From Chitinophaga pinensis (lineage in GTDB: Bacteria > Bacteroidota > Bacteroidia > 2-12-FULL-35-15): a stretch of 50,655 nt of DNA. Each line of letters opens with the position of its first letter. The stretch's first letter is position 1. The position numbers and the translations under genes are program-made. The stretch spans positions 1 to 50,655 of the forward strand of contig CAMCUO010000016.1 in NCBI GenBank assembly GCA_945879015.1, given 5' to 3'. Below are positions 1-8,927 of the stretch, in pieces. The notes under the pieces are model-generated. The model had not been told where the DNA came from. It did not search any database and was given only the letters and a program-made list of their open reading frames with translations.

Positions 1-159
1 TAATATTTACAAGACCACTTCTATTCTTCGTAGCAAATCATATTGCTAATTGGTTGCTCTCCAGCAGAGCCAATGTCCTCGTTTGATTTACGGGACTATA
101 ATAAGAGTTATTTTTTACAAAAACACCAACTATTTTTTGCACCATTACCTCAAAAAAAA

Positions 160-197
160 GACTTCTGAATTTATTTTTCAGAAGCCTTTTTTATTTT
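160..197. terminator. Hairpin terminator at the end of the nucleotidyltransferase gene
   Basis: The arms CTTCTGAA (162-169) and TTCAGAAG (177-184) form an 8-bp stem with a 7-nt loop. There is a T-rich run to the right (from 187) and an A-run to the left (152-159), so the hairpin could terminate transcription in both directions. The right arm and loop lie inside the last codons of the minus-strand gene that stops at 171, so the terminator is partly coding. Confidence 0.7.
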
Positions 198-647
198 CTC
201 TAATTCTATTAAATCTATTTTGTCTTTGTCTCGAAAAACTTCTTTTTTAGCTCTTATTAAATGATTTAAACTTAAAAATCTTACAGGAGTATCATTAATC
301 ATTGCTGTATCAGCCAATTCGAAACAGTTATCAAAATCAGACTGATCGAACCCTTTCATTGATGACATTATATCCAACTCAATTCCAGAATTCAATAGAA
401 TACCAGACCAACCAGGAACAAACTGCATTGATTCAATTTCTTTCAAGTCACCTAAATCAAGCTCTTTTATTGCTGTACGCAGTTTTTTTCTATTCTCTAT
501 TGTATCCTTTAGCCAAATGTCAATATCTGCTGTCAATCGATTATGTCCGTGCAAATTGGTAGCAAATCCACCAACTATAATGAACTTAACATCATTCGAG
601 TAAAGCAACTTCCAAAGGTTTGCAATTTCGTCATCAAAAATATCCAT
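171..647 (-). CDS. Nucleotidyltransferase-fold protein (MNT/AbiEii-like)
   Basis: This 158-aa protein has the polymerase-beta-type nucleotidyltransferase signature: GG at residues 26-27, then D41-x-D43 in TADIDIWL, and a plausible third acidic residue D92 in IELDIM. Proteins of this size and motif transfer a nucleotide to a protein, RNA or small molecule; several are the toxin or antitoxin half of two-gene modules. The substrate cannot be read from the sequence. Its ATG directly follows the TAG of the upstream small gene with no intervening base, so the two are translationally linked. The 3' end overlaps a hairpin terminator. The fold is fairly secure; a toxin-antitoxin role is only an inference. 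Confidence 0.75.
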   Translation of the reverse strand: MDIFDDEIANLWKLLYSNDVKFIIVGGFATNLHGHNRLTADIDIWLKDTIENRKKLRTAIKELDLGDLKEIESMQFVPGWSGILLNSGIELDIMSSMKGFDQSDFDNCFELADTAMINDTPVRFLSLNHLIRAKKEVFRDKDKIDLIELEKIKKASEK

Positions 648-803
648 CTAATTTTTTTTTGCAGGAATAATTGTGGCATTCTTAATCATTCTACTCATAC
701 GAATCAACTGCATCAATATTTTATATCGCTCTTCTGGAGTTCGATTCATACGAATTTGAAAAAGTTCTTCCTCGTTATAAAATTTTTTTTCGGGTGTGCT
801 CAT
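648..803 (-). CDS. Small conserved-looking protein paired with the nucleotidyltransferase
   Basis: This 51-aa, charged, probably helical protein begins MSTPEKKF and contains RMNRTPEERYKIL and LIRMSRMIK. I chose the ATG at 803 because the frame upstream of it reads through unlikely sequence toward gatB and would overlap the gatB start. It has no signal peptide or membrane segment. Its TAG (648-650) abuts the ATG of the nucleotidyltransferase, the arrangement expected for a co-translated partner. I do not recognise a named family. It could be the cognate small partner of the enzyme, as in two-gene nucleotidyltransferase modules, but nothing in its sequence proves this. Confidence 0.6.
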   Translation of the reverse strand: MSTPEKKFYNEEELFQIRMNRTPEERYKILMQLIRMSRMIKNATIIPAKKN

Positions 804-918
804 TTTAACAAAATTTATACTCAAAATTACGAAATAATCAGCAATCCTAGCCCATTTTTTCCCTTTATGCCATTCATTTTTTTCGTATCTTTCTCGCTTT
901 AAAACCGCATACAAAAAA

Positions 919-2367
919 ATGAGCATTTACGATAAATACGAAGCTGTTATTGGTTTGGAAGTTCACACCCAATTATCCACCAAAAGCAAAGCGTATTCCA
1001 GCGATTCTACCGAATTTGGAGTGTTACCAAATACCAATGTTAGTCCGATTACTCTCGGTCACCCGGGTACATTGCCTAAATCCAACAAACGTGTGATTGA
1101 ATATGCAGTTCGTTTAGGACTTGCATGTAAAAGTGCCATCCGTGAAGTAAATGAATATGCCCGCAAAAATTATTTTTATGCCGATTTACCAAAAGGCTAT
1201 CAAATAACTCAAGATAAAACTCCGATTTGTGCGGGTGGTTACATCACCATCAAAACTGCAGGCGGAAAAGAAAAACAAATAAATATTACACGCATTCACA
1301 TGGAAGAGGATGCAGGAAAAAGTATTCACGATATTGATCCATTTGACACACTCATCGATTTGAATCGTGCGGGCGTTGCTCTCTTGGAGATTGTGAGTGA
1401 ACCTGATATCCGCTCCGGAGAAGAAGCTTATCAATATGTTACTGAAGTTCGTAAACTGGTTCGTTACCTCGATATTTGTGATGGGAATATGGAAGAGGGA
1501 AGTATGCGTTGTGATGCCAACGTCTCCGTAAGACTCAAAGGTGCAAAAGAATTTGGTAAACGTACCGAAACAAAAAACATGAACTCGATTCGAAACGTAC
1601 AACGCGCTATCGAATTTGAAATAAAACGTCAAATCGATGTCATCGAAAGTGGTGGCGAAATTTCACAAGACACGATGGGATTTGATGCTGTTGCAGGAGC
1701 AACGTATTTGATGCGAAGTAAAGAGATGGCAAACGATTACCGCTATTTTCCTGAACCTGATTTGCAACCTGTTGTTGTTTCCAAAGACTACATCGAGAAA
1801 GTAAAACAAACATTGCCACCTCTACCAAACGAGCTGTTTAAAAAATATACAACTCTTGGTTTATCTGAATACGATGCTGGTGTATTAACTGATTCGAAAG
1901 AAATTGCTTTGTACTTCGAAAAAATTATTGCGAAAACAAAAAATGCAAAATCTGCTTCTAACTGGTTAACCGTTCAAATTAAATCACATTTGAATGATAG
2001 TGCTTTGCATATTTCTGATTTTACAATTACTCCTGAACGCATTGCTGATTTAGTGAATTTTATTGATTCAGGAAAAGTGAGTCACACAATAGCTACACAA
2101 AAAATATTTCCAATGATGTTGGAAAATGCAAGCAAGTCGCCTGCAGAAATTGCTGCAGAAAATAATTGGATTCAAGAAAGTGACAGCGGAGCAATAAATG
2201 AATTCGTAAAAGAAGCTATTGCTAAATATCCTGATAAAGTTGCGGAATACAAAGCAGGTAAAACAAGTTTGCTTGGATTGTTCATGGGTGAAGTGATGAA
2301 ACTTTCAAAAGGAAAAGCAGATCCGAAAGTAGCGACTGAGTTGGTTAAGGAGATGCTGGAGAAATAA
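919..2367 (+). CDS. gatB: Asp/Glu-tRNA amidotransferase subunit B (GatB)
   Basis: At 482 aa this is the full GatB length. GatB is the kinase/transamidase subunit of GatCAB, which converts Glu-tRNA(Gln) and Asp-tRNA(Asn) to Gln- and Asn-tRNA. Visible family motifs are the N-terminal YEAVIGLEVHTQL, then HMEEDAGKSIHD, LNRAGVALLEIVSEPD and EGSMRCDANVSVR in the catalytic cradle, and an Ala/Lys-rich C-terminal helical tail ending in the YqeY-like domain (LFMGEVMKLSKGKADP). The ATG at 919 is preceded by an A-rich stretch. gatA and gatC are not in this window. The upstream neighbour is divergent; downstream lies a repeat-rich spacer. Confidence 0.97.
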   Translation: MSIYDKYEAVIGLEVHTQLSTKSKAYSSDSTEFGVLPNTNVSPITLGHPGTLPKSNKRVIEYAVRLGLACKSAIREVNEYARKNYFYADLPKGYQITQDKTPICAGGYITIKTAGGKEKQINITRIHMEEDAGKSIHDIDPFDTLIDLNRAGVALLEIVSEPDIRSGEEAYQYVTEVRKLVRYLDICDGNMEEGSMRCDANVSVRLKGAKEFGKRTETKNMNSIRNVQRAIEFEIKRQIDVIESGGEISQDTMGFDAVAGATYLMRSKEMANDYRYFPEPDLQPVVVSKDYIEKVKQTLPPLPNELFKKYTTLGLSEYDAGVLTDSKEIALYFEKIIAKTKNAKSASNWLTVQIKSHLNDSALHISDFTITPERIADLVNFIDSGKVSHTIATQKIFPMMLENASKSPAEIAAENNWIQESDSGAINEFVKEAIAKYPDKVAEYKAGKTSLLGLFMGEVMKLSKGKADPKVATELVKEMLEK

Positions 2368-2465
2368 GTAGACAATTGTTCAGTAGGCAGTAGGCAAAAA
2401 TTTAAAAGAGGAAAAAGTCAAAAGTCAAAAACAAAAAGTAGACAGTAGACAAAAAAAACAATAAG
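2368..2465. repeat. Degenerate AGTAGACAGTAGAC / AAGTCAAAAGTC intergenic repeat
   Basis: The spacer after gatB is built from short near-repeats: 'agtagacaa', 'cagtaggcagtaggc', 'aagtcaaaagtcaaaaa' and 'agtagacagtagac'. The same words recur at 31689-31722 (before enolase) and at 22271-22304 (before folE). No coding potential is seen. This looks like low-complexity intergenic filler shared across the genome rather than a regulatory site. Confidence 0.6.
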
Positions 2466-2496
2466 ACAATTAAAAAATAAAATAATAATAAATAAA

Positions 2497-3630
2497 ATGA
2501 AATTAATCGCTTTCTATTTTTCAATATTCGTGTTATTGTTTTCCGCTTGTTCGGATTCGAATACTTCTTCTGATGGATTTGAGTTAAAAGGAAAACTCGG
2601 TAATGCGCATGGTGATACTTTGTTTCTGGAACAAATGGGAACTGATGGATTAATACAAGTAGATACTGCTATGTTGAATGAGAATGGAGAATTCACAATG
2701 AATCCTGTGATTACTGAAATCGGTTTTTATCGTTTAAAAACAACCGACAGAAATTTTGCAACATTTATTTTTGATGAAAACCAAAAAGTTTCTATCACTG
2801 GCGATGTAGCTGATTTAGGAAATTCATATACTGTAGAAGGTTCCGAAGATTCAAAATTATTTTGGGAAATCAATATGGCTTCTGCCGAGAGTTATAGAAA
2901 ACGAGATTCATTGCAAAAAATATTTCAAGCTTTCGTAAACATGACACAAATGGATTCTCTTCGAATTGACTCCATGAGTAACGAATTAGAAAAGCCCTAC
3001 ACACAATTGGTAGATGAACACAGCCAATACTTAAAAAACTTTATTGAAAAACATACTTCATCCTTTGCATCATTAGCGGCCATCCAACAATTGCAAGCCG
3101 ATGAATTTATGGATACTTATTTCAAACTAGATGATGGACTTTTTACAAAATACCCAAACTCAAAATACATCAAAGCTTTTCATGATGGTGTTTCAAGCAG
3201 CAGGAAACTAGCGGTTGGAACAATGGCGCCTGAAATTAATATGAATACTCCGGCTGAAAGACCATTAGCCCTTTCCTCATTAAAAGGAAGAGTGGTGCTA
3301 ATTGATTTTTGGGCTTCCTGGTGTGGACCTTGCAGAGCAGAAAATCCTAACGTTGTAAATGTATACAATAAATACAAATCAAAAGGGTTTGATATATACA
3401 GCGTATCTCTTGACAAAGACATGGACAAATGGAAACAAGCCATAAAAGCTGACGGATTAACCTGGAATAGTCATGTTTGTGATTTCAAATTTTGGCAATC
3501 ACCTGTTGTTGCATTGTATAATTTTAACGCTATTCCAACAAATGTTCTTATCGACAGAGACGGAAAAATTTTGGCGAAAAATTTACGTGGAGAAGCATTG
3601 GATAAAAAACTAGAGGAAGTTTTAAAGTAA
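2497..3630 (+). CDS. TlpA-family thiol-disulfide oxidoreductase lipoprotein with DUF4369-like N-terminus
   Basis: This 377-aa protein has a lipoprotein signal peptide (lipobox FSAC, lipidated C18). A beta-rich region at about residues 25-120 (FELKGKLGNAHGDTLFLEQ) resembles the DUF4369 domain common in Bacteroidota. After a helical linker comes a thioredoxin-fold domain (about 240-377) with the redox motif W-C276-G-P-C279 and the cis-proline segment AIPTNVLID. It should act in the periplasm as a reductant or in disulfide exchange. The partner is unknown. It is probably transcribed alone, with repeats on both sides. Confidence 0.9.
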   Translation: MKLIAFYFSIFVLLFSACSDSNTSSDGFELKGKLGNAHGDTLFLEQMGTDGLIQVDTAMLNENGEFTMNPVITEIGFYRLKTTDRNFATFIFDENQKVSITGDVADLGNSYTVEGSEDSKLFWEINMASAESYRKRDSLQKIFQAFVNMTQMDSLRIDSMSNELEKPYTQLVDEHSQYLKNFIEKHTSSFASLAAIQQLQADEFMDTYFKLDDGLFTKYPNSKYIKAFHDGVSSSRKLAVGTMAPEINMNTPAERPLALSSLKGRVVLIDFWASWCGPCRAENPNVVNVYNKYKSKGFDIYSVSLDKDMDKWKQAIKADGLTWNSHVCDFKFWQSPVVALYNFNAIPTNVLIDRDGKILAKNLRGEALDKKLEEVLK

Positions 3631-3651
3631 ACATTCTTTTCCACAAACAGT

Positions 3652-3704
3652 CTTCGACTCCGCTCAGACTGACAACCATGTGGTCATACTGAGCGGAGTC
3701 GAAG
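3652..3704. repeat. Inverted repeat, CTTCGACTCCGCTCAG family
   Basis: Two 22-nt arms, 3652-3673 (cttcgactccgctcagactgac) split by a 9-nt loop from 3683-3704, are almost perfect inverted copies and can form a long hairpin. The same core occurs at 10155-10170, 36559-36636, 42305-42325 and 49171-49195, and inside a coding region at 34967-34998. It could also end transcription of the thioredoxin gene, but it lacks a clear T-run. Confidence 0.85.
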
Positions 3705-3728
3705 TATAGACAATTGAGAACACAAAAC

Positions 3729-6700
3729 ATGAAGAAACTGCTTTTCATATTAACAACTCTTACCACTCAAACATTGTGGTCACAAGTATATTTCCAGCAA
3801 GAAGTAAATTACACCATCAATGTAAAATTGGATGATGTAAAACATGAATTCACTGCTGATGAAAAAATAGAATACATCAACAACTCACCTACTACACTTA
3901 CTTATATTTACATGCATCTTTGGCCAAATGCATATAAAGACAATAACACAGCGCTTGCCAAACAACTACTCAGAGACGGAAGCACCAACCTGTATTATGC
4001 TAAAGATGATGAAAAAGGCTACATCGATCAATTGGATTTTAAAGTAAATGATCTAGCAGTTAAATGGGATTATTCAAAAGATAGCATCGACATCTGTAAA
4101 ATCATTTTGAACGAACCTTTAAAAAGTGGAGATAAAATAATCATCTCTACACCATTTCATGTTAAAATTCCATCAGGATCCATTTCCAGAATGGGACATA
4201 TTGGACAATCCTACCAAATTACACAATGGTATCCAAAGCCTGCGGTGTTTGATAGAACAGGTTGGAATCAAATGCCTTATTTAAATCAAGGGGAATTTTA
4301 TTCGGAGTTTGGAAGTTTTGATGTAAGCATAACACTTCCGAAAAATTATGTGCTTGGTGCAACAGGTGATATGGTGGATGGAGAAAAAGAAATTACTTGG
4401 CTCGAACAAAATGTAAAAGTAACTGAAGCAATGAAAACCTTTGATAAAGAAGATTTATCTTTTCCTGCATCCGATGCTGAAACAAAAACACTTCGCTTCA
4501 AACAAAAAAATGTGCACGACTTCGCATGGTTTTGCGATAAGCGTTACCATGTTTTAAAAGGAGAAGTAATTACTCCGCATACCAAAAACAAAGTTACTAC
4601 CTGGGTAATGTTTACCAATTCAGAAGCTCATTTGTGGAAAAATAGTATTCCATACATTAACGATGCAATTTATTATTATTCATTATGGAATGGTGATTAT
4701 CCATATGCAAATTGCACAGCTGTTGATGGAACAATTAGTGCCGGTGGTGGAATGGAATATCCAAACATAACTGTAATTGGTGGAAGCGGAAATGCATTTC
4801 AATTGGATCTTGTAATTACTCACGAAGTTGGACACAATTGGTTTTATGGAATGTTAGGCTCGAACGAACGCAAACACGGTTGGATGGATGAAGGATTTAA
4901 TTCTTTTAACGAACATCGTTATATCGAAACAAAATATCCTGATCAAAAATTACTAGGAGATATTGCTGATGGTCCAATTGGAAAAGCATTTGACATGTCG
5001 AGATATACACACAAATGTCAATACGAATTGGCTTATCTTTTTTCTGCTAAAAAAAATGAAGACCAGCCAATTGAATTTCCTTCTATTGATTATACTCAAA
5101 TAAATTATGCCGGAGTAATGTATTCCAAAACAGCCATTGTAATGGATTACCTGATGGCGTATGTGGGAGAAGCGGAAATGGATAAAGTAATGCAAGCCTA
5201 TTTTGATGAATGGCATTTCAAACATCCACTACCACAAGATTTTAAAAACTCTGTAGAAAAAACTACAGGCAAAAATTTATCCTGGTTGTTTGATGGATTA
5301 ATCAACTCTACAAAAACATTAGATTACAAAATTACGTTCGCACATAAAAATAAAGATGGTTCGTGGGACATTGGAGTTAAAAATAAAGGTGAAATTAATG
5401 GACCCGTTTTTCTTCAAGGATATAATGACGGAAAATTAATTGGAGAAGTTATATATGAGGGCTTCAGCGGGAAACACGCATTGACCTTCCCTCCAGCCAA
5501 TATTAATTATTTCAAAATTGATGCGCGTGAAGATATGCCTGAGATAAACAGGAACAATAATAAGATTCGGACCAAAGGTCTTTTCAAAAAAACAGAAACT
5601 ATCCGTTTTCAATTTCTGGGAAGTTTAGACAATCCTGATAAAACACAATTATTTTGGACACCCGTTGCTGCATGGAATAATTATAACAGATGGATGTTTG
5701 GATTAGCATTGTACAACAATGTATTTCCACAAAAGAAATTTGAATTTGAATTGATGCCATTGTACAGTGCAACCACAGAAGATGTTGCAGGTTACGGACA
5801 CTTTGCATACAACATGTTTCCAAAAAACGGATTGCAGTGTGTTACCATTGGAATAACAGGCACACGTTACGCCTACTCCAATCACCCAGATGATGCAAAT
5901 GGTAATCCTTTGAATTTTAATTTCAATAAAATTGCGCCTGAACTATTTATCAAATTAAAAAAATCAGAGTTGGCTAGTCCATACAACTTCACCATCCGTT
6001 ACCGAAACATAACTATAGTAAAAGAAATTCCAGTAGGAAATTTTGTTGTTCGCCCCGCACTTTATAAACGCGATACGCTCACAACTAACTTTAACGACCT
6101 TACTTTTGTTTTCGCAAAAAGCGATGCTATAACTCCTTACGATTTGAATTTCAATTTCCAGCAAGGAGAAAAAATAATGAAAGTGGCATTCACTGCGCAT
6201 TACTCTTACAACTACAAAAACAAGAATAAAAGCTTTGACATCCGTTTCTTTGCAGGAACATTTATTGGAACAGAAGCTACTGATGCTGGTCCATACCGTT
6301 TCAGGTTAAGTGGACAAACAGGTTCACAGGATTATCTTTTCGATCATGTGTTTTTAGGACGAAGCGAACAAATAAATGACGGAGAAATTCTTTCCAACCA
6401 ATTTACAGATACCGATGGAGCAATGAAAATTTATTCTCCAATAGGACAATCATCCACCTGGCTTGCAGCATTAAATTTAAAAACATCTTTAGGAAACATG
6501 AAACTACCGATCAATTTGTATGCAGATATCGGAACAGCTGATGCCAATTCTTTACTTGATGAAAAAGTATTGTATAATGCAGGAGTTTGCATTTCATTGC
6601 GAAAAGATTTTTTTGAAGTCTATTTTCCAATGGTGATGTCGAAAAATATTCAGGACTTTAACAAAACAAATAACATTAGTTATTTAGAAACGATACGATT

Positions 6701-6758
6701 TACATTGAACTTGAATTTGATTAATCCATTTGGGTTGATTAGGAATTTCTCTCTGTAA
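3729..6758 (+). CDS. Large M1-family metallopeptidase, exported
   Basis: This 1009-aa protein starts at the second ATG (3729), which places a normal signal peptide at the N-terminus (MKKLLFILTTLTTQTLWSQ). The M1 zinc site is complete: H365-E-V-G-H369, then 18 residues to the third ligand E388 (WMDEGFN). GGGMEYPN matches the substrate-binding GxMEN-type segment of gluzincins. The long C-terminal half (about 550-1009) is beta-rich, has many aromatic strands, and ends in a strand finishing NFSL, so it may be membrane associated; its role is not recognised. The likely function is extracytoplasmic peptide or protein degradation. It is flanked by repeats and is probably monocistronic. Confidence 0.9.
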   Translation: MKKLLFILTTLTTQTLWSQVYFQQEVNYTINVKLDDVKHEFTADEKIEYINNSPTTLTYIYMHLWPNAYKDNNTALAKQLLRDGSTNLYYAKDDEKGYIDQLDFKVNDLAVKWDYSKDSIDICKIILNEPLKSGDKIIISTPFHVKIPSGSISRMGHIGQSYQITQWYPKPAVFDRTGWNQMPYLNQGEFYSEFGSFDVSITLPKNYVLGATGDMVDGEKEITWLEQNVKVTEAMKTFDKEDLSFPASDAETKTLRFKQKNVHDFAWFCDKRYHVLKGEVITPHTKNKVTTWVMFTNSEAHLWKNSIPYINDAIYYYSLWNGDYPYANCTAVDGTISAGGGMEYPNITVIGGSGNAFQLDLVITHEVGHNWFYGMLGSNERKHGWMDEGFNSFNEHRYIETKYPDQKLLGDIADGPIGKAFDMSRYTHKCQYELAYLFSAKKNEDQPIEFPSIDYTQINYAGVMYSKTAIVMDYLMAYVGEAEMDKVMQAYFDEWHFKHPLPQDFKNSVEKTTGKNLSWLFDGLINSTKTLDYKITFAHKNKDGSWDIGVKNKGEINGPVFLQGYNDGKLIGEVIYEGFSGKHALTFPPANINYFKIDAREDMPEINRNNNKIRTKGLFKKTETIRFQFLGSLDNPDKTQLFWTPVAAWNNYNRWMFGLALYNNVFPQKKFEFELMPLYSATTEDVAGYGHFAYNMFPKNGLQCVTIGITGTRYAYSNHPDDANGNPLNFNFNKIAPELFIKLKKSELASPYNFTIRYRNITIVKEIPVGNFVVRPALYKRDTLTTNFNDLTFVFAKSDAITPYDLNFNFQQGEKIMKVAFTAHYSYNYKNKNKSFDIRFFAGTFIGTEATDAGPYRFRLSGQTGSQDYLFDHVFLGRSEQINDGEILSNQFTDTDGAMKIYSPIGQSSTWLAALNLKTSLGNMKLPINLYADIGTADANSLLDEKVLYNAGVCISLRKDFFEVYFPMVMSKNIQDFNKTNNISYLETIRFTLNLNLINPFGLIRNFSL

Positions 6759-6769
6759 CAATACAAAAA

Positions 6770-6908
6770 CACACCCCTGCCCCTCTCAAGAGGGGAATTG
6801 GGTGGTACTAAAATTGAGAATTAACATACTATTGAATAACATTATTTAGAACTATAACTTAAAAATTGACTGAAACACATTCCCCTCTAGAGAGGGGTTA
6901 GGGGTGTG
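6770..6908. repeat. CCCCTCTC...GAGAGGGG inverted repeat pair
   Basis: The left copy (6770-6805) and right copy (6878-6908) each contain a palindrome (CCCCTCTCaAGAGGGG and CCCCTCTAGAGAGGGG). They are also inverted relative to each other, the outer ends reading cacacccctgcccc and ggggttaggggtgtg. About 75 bp of AT-rich DNA lies between them. The whole gap between the M1 peptidase and the lpxH-like gene is this element. No open frame is seen in it. Confidence 0.75.
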
Positions 6909-6926
6909 TAAATTTACGAAGCAAAA

Positions 6927-7679
6927 ATGCCCAATAGAACCAAAATATACTTTGCCTCCGATTTCCACCTAGGCGCCCCGAACTACGAGAAAAGCCTCGT
7001 ACGTGAAAAGTTTATTGTAAAGTGGCTAGACGAAGTAAAACATGACGCACAAGAAATTTACTTGATGGGTGACTTGTTTGATTTCTGGTTTGAATACAAA
7101 CATGCTATCCCAAAAGGATTCACACGCTTATTAGGAAAAATTGCAGAGATTGTTGATTCTGGAATTCCAATATCTCTTTTTATTGGCAACCACGATGTTT
7201 GGATGTTTGATTATTTAGAAAAAGAATTAGGAGTAACCATTCACCGCGCTCCAATCACACGCGAATACAATGGCAAAAAGTTTTATTTAGCACACGGTGA
7301 TGGATTAGGACCTGGCGACCACGGTTATAAATTCATCAAAAAAATATTTCACAATCCTGCATGTCAATGGATGTTTGCTCGCCTTCATCCTAACTTTGGA
7401 ATTGGGATGGCACATTACTGGTCAAAAACCAGCAGAGCATCCAATGCTCCTAAAGACGAAAAATTTAAAGGCGAAGAAAACGAATGGTTAGCACAATACG
7501 CCAAAGAAATTCTACAAAAAGAACATTTCGATTATTTCATCTTTGGCCACCGACATTTACCACTTGACATAAAACTTTCCGACAAAAGCCGCTACATCAA
7601 TTTAGGTGAATGGATCAATTACAATACTTATGCTGTATTTGATGGAGTGAATTTGGAGTTGAAGAAGTATAATAAATAG
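6927..7679 (+). CDS. lpxH: UDP-2,3-diacylglucosamine diphosphatase (LpxH-like)
   Basis: This 250-aa calcineurin-like metallophosphoesterase carries the full set of metal motifs: D12-x-H14 (FASDFHLGAP), GD49LFDFW, GN88HD, AHGDGLGPGD and FGHRH. This arrangement and length match the LpxH type, which cleaves UDP-2,3-diacylglucosamine to lipid X and UMP in lipid A synthesis at the inner membrane. The GDLFDFWFEY and YINLGEW segments are typical of the LpxH group rather than of general phosphodiesterases. It stands alone, with a repeat upstream and AT-rich spacer downstream. The symbol is assigned by similarity. Confidence 0.88.
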   Translation: MPNRTKIYFASDFHLGAPNYEKSLVREKFIVKWLDEVKHDAQEIYLMGDLFDFWFEYKHAIPKGFTRLLGKIAEIVDSGIPISLFIGNHDVWMFDYLEKELGVTIHRAPITREYNGKKFYLAHGDGLGPGDHGYKFIKKIFHNPACQWMFARLHPNFGIGMAHYWSKTSRASNAPKDEKFKGEENEWLAQYAKEILQKEHFDYFIFGHRHLPLDIKLSDKSRYINLGEWINYNTYAVFDGVNLELKKYNK

Positions 7680-7913
7680 GATATAAATTTAGTGCAAAAA
7701 AAAAATCGAAATTACGTAATTATTCTCTTTAAAATAAAGTAAGAGCTACCTTATACTTTTTCAGGTAAACAAGAAAACAATGAGGAAACGTGGGAATTAC
7801 ATCGCAAAATTATTGGCAATTAAAGAATTGTACAATAATCATTAATGAGTATTTTTTAGTAGAAGAGCCTAAATTTATAATAATTCCGAACATATCACTA
7901 TCTCTGTTATGAT

Positions 7914-8909
7914 TTACCCCACCTTCACAACCAAATCTGCCAATCTACTAGAATACCCATATTCATTATCGTACCAGCCAATTACTTTTACCATGTTTCC
8001 AATTACGGAAGTAAATTCGGCATCGTAGATACAGGAGTGTGGGTTTCCAACAATGTCAATAGAAACAATTGGTTCTTCGGTATATTCTAAAATTCCTTTG
8101 AGATAAGTTTCACTTGCTTTTTTAAATGCTGCATTTATTTCGGCAGGTGTAACTGGTTTTGTTAGTACGCAGGTGATATCGGTTAATGAACCATCGGGAA
8201 CGGGAACACGCATTCCGCAACCTCCGAGTTTTCCGGTTAAATGAGGAAATATTTTTGTGATTGCTTTTGCTGCTCCGGTAGAAGTAGGAACAATAGAAAG
8301 TGCTGCAGCTCTTGCTCTTCTTAAATCTTTATGAGGTGCATCGTGTAAACGCTGGTCTCCAGTGTAGGAGTGAACCGTTGTGATGTAACCATCTTCCAGG
8401 CCCCAGTTGGCATCCAATACTTGTATCATGGGTGCAGCGCAATTGGTAGTGCAAGATGCGTTTGAAATAATAATGTCATCACTTTTTAAAATGGCATCGT
8501 TTATTCCAAGTACAACTGTTTTAATTTCATCCGTATCAGGTGGAGCAGAAACAATTACTTTTTTTGCACCTGCAGTGATGTGTTTTCCTGCTGTTGCTTT
8601 TGTAAGAAAAAATCCGGTGGATTCAATTACTACATCTATGCCTAAATTTTTCCAAGGCAAGTTGGTTGGATCTTTTTCGGCAAAAACTGCAATTCGTTTT
8701 CCGTTGATGATAATTGCTTTTTCTTCTACTTTAATATCTGCATTAATTCTCCCATGAACAGAATCATACTTTAATAAATGTGCCAATGTTTTACTATCGG
8801 TTAAATCATTGATAGCAACTACTTCTATATTATCACGTGTCAAAAGAATTCGCAAAGTAACTCTGCCAATTCTTCCGAAACCGTTTATTGCAACTTTAAT
8901 TTTTTTCAT
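7914..8909 (-). CDS. gap: Glyceraldehyde-3-phosphate dehydrogenase
   Basis: At 331 aa this is the standard length for phosphorylating GAPDH. The N-terminal Rossmann motif is INGFGRIGR, with N34-D35 following the second strand, which indicates NAD preference. The catalytic cysteine is C153 in SNASCTTNCAAP. Later motifs include YTGDQRLHD, the RARAAALSIVPTSTGAAKA segment and WYDNEYGYSSR near the C-terminus. It catalyses the oxidation step of glycolysis in the cytoplasm. A TATCTTTG box lies 18 nt upstream of the ATG. The gene is not linked to other glycolytic genes; enolase is 23 kb away. Confidence 0.97.
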   Translation of the reverse strand: MKKIKVAINGFGRIGRVTLRILLTRDNIEVVAINDLTDSKTLAHLLKYDSVHGRINADIKVEEKAIIINGKRIAVFAEKDPTNLPWKNLGIDVVIESTGFFLTKATAGKHITAGAKKVIVSAPPDTDEIKTVVLGINDAILKSDDIIISNASCTTNCAAPMIQVLDANWGLEDGYITTVHSYTGDQRLHDAPHKDLRRARAAALSIVPTSTGAAKAITKIFPHLTGKLGGCGMRVPVPDGSLTDITCVLTKPVTPAEINAAFKKASETYLKGILEYTEEPIVSIDIVGNPHSCIYDAEFTSVIGNMVKVIGWYDNEYGYSSRLADLVVKVG

Positions 8910-8927
8910 TAGAGAGATTTGTTTTTA

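Noticed and set aside
1..86. Possible 3' end of a gene entering from the left edge (frame 3, ending in TGA at 84-86).
   Set aside because: Only 27 codons and no recognisable motif; an open frame of this length is common by chance in AT-rich DNA.
7782..7847. Short + strand frame (ATG AGG AAA CGT..., 21 codons) after the lpxH-like gene.
   Set aside because: No RBS, no partner and no family; too short to support. The surrounding 234-bp gap shows nothing else clear.
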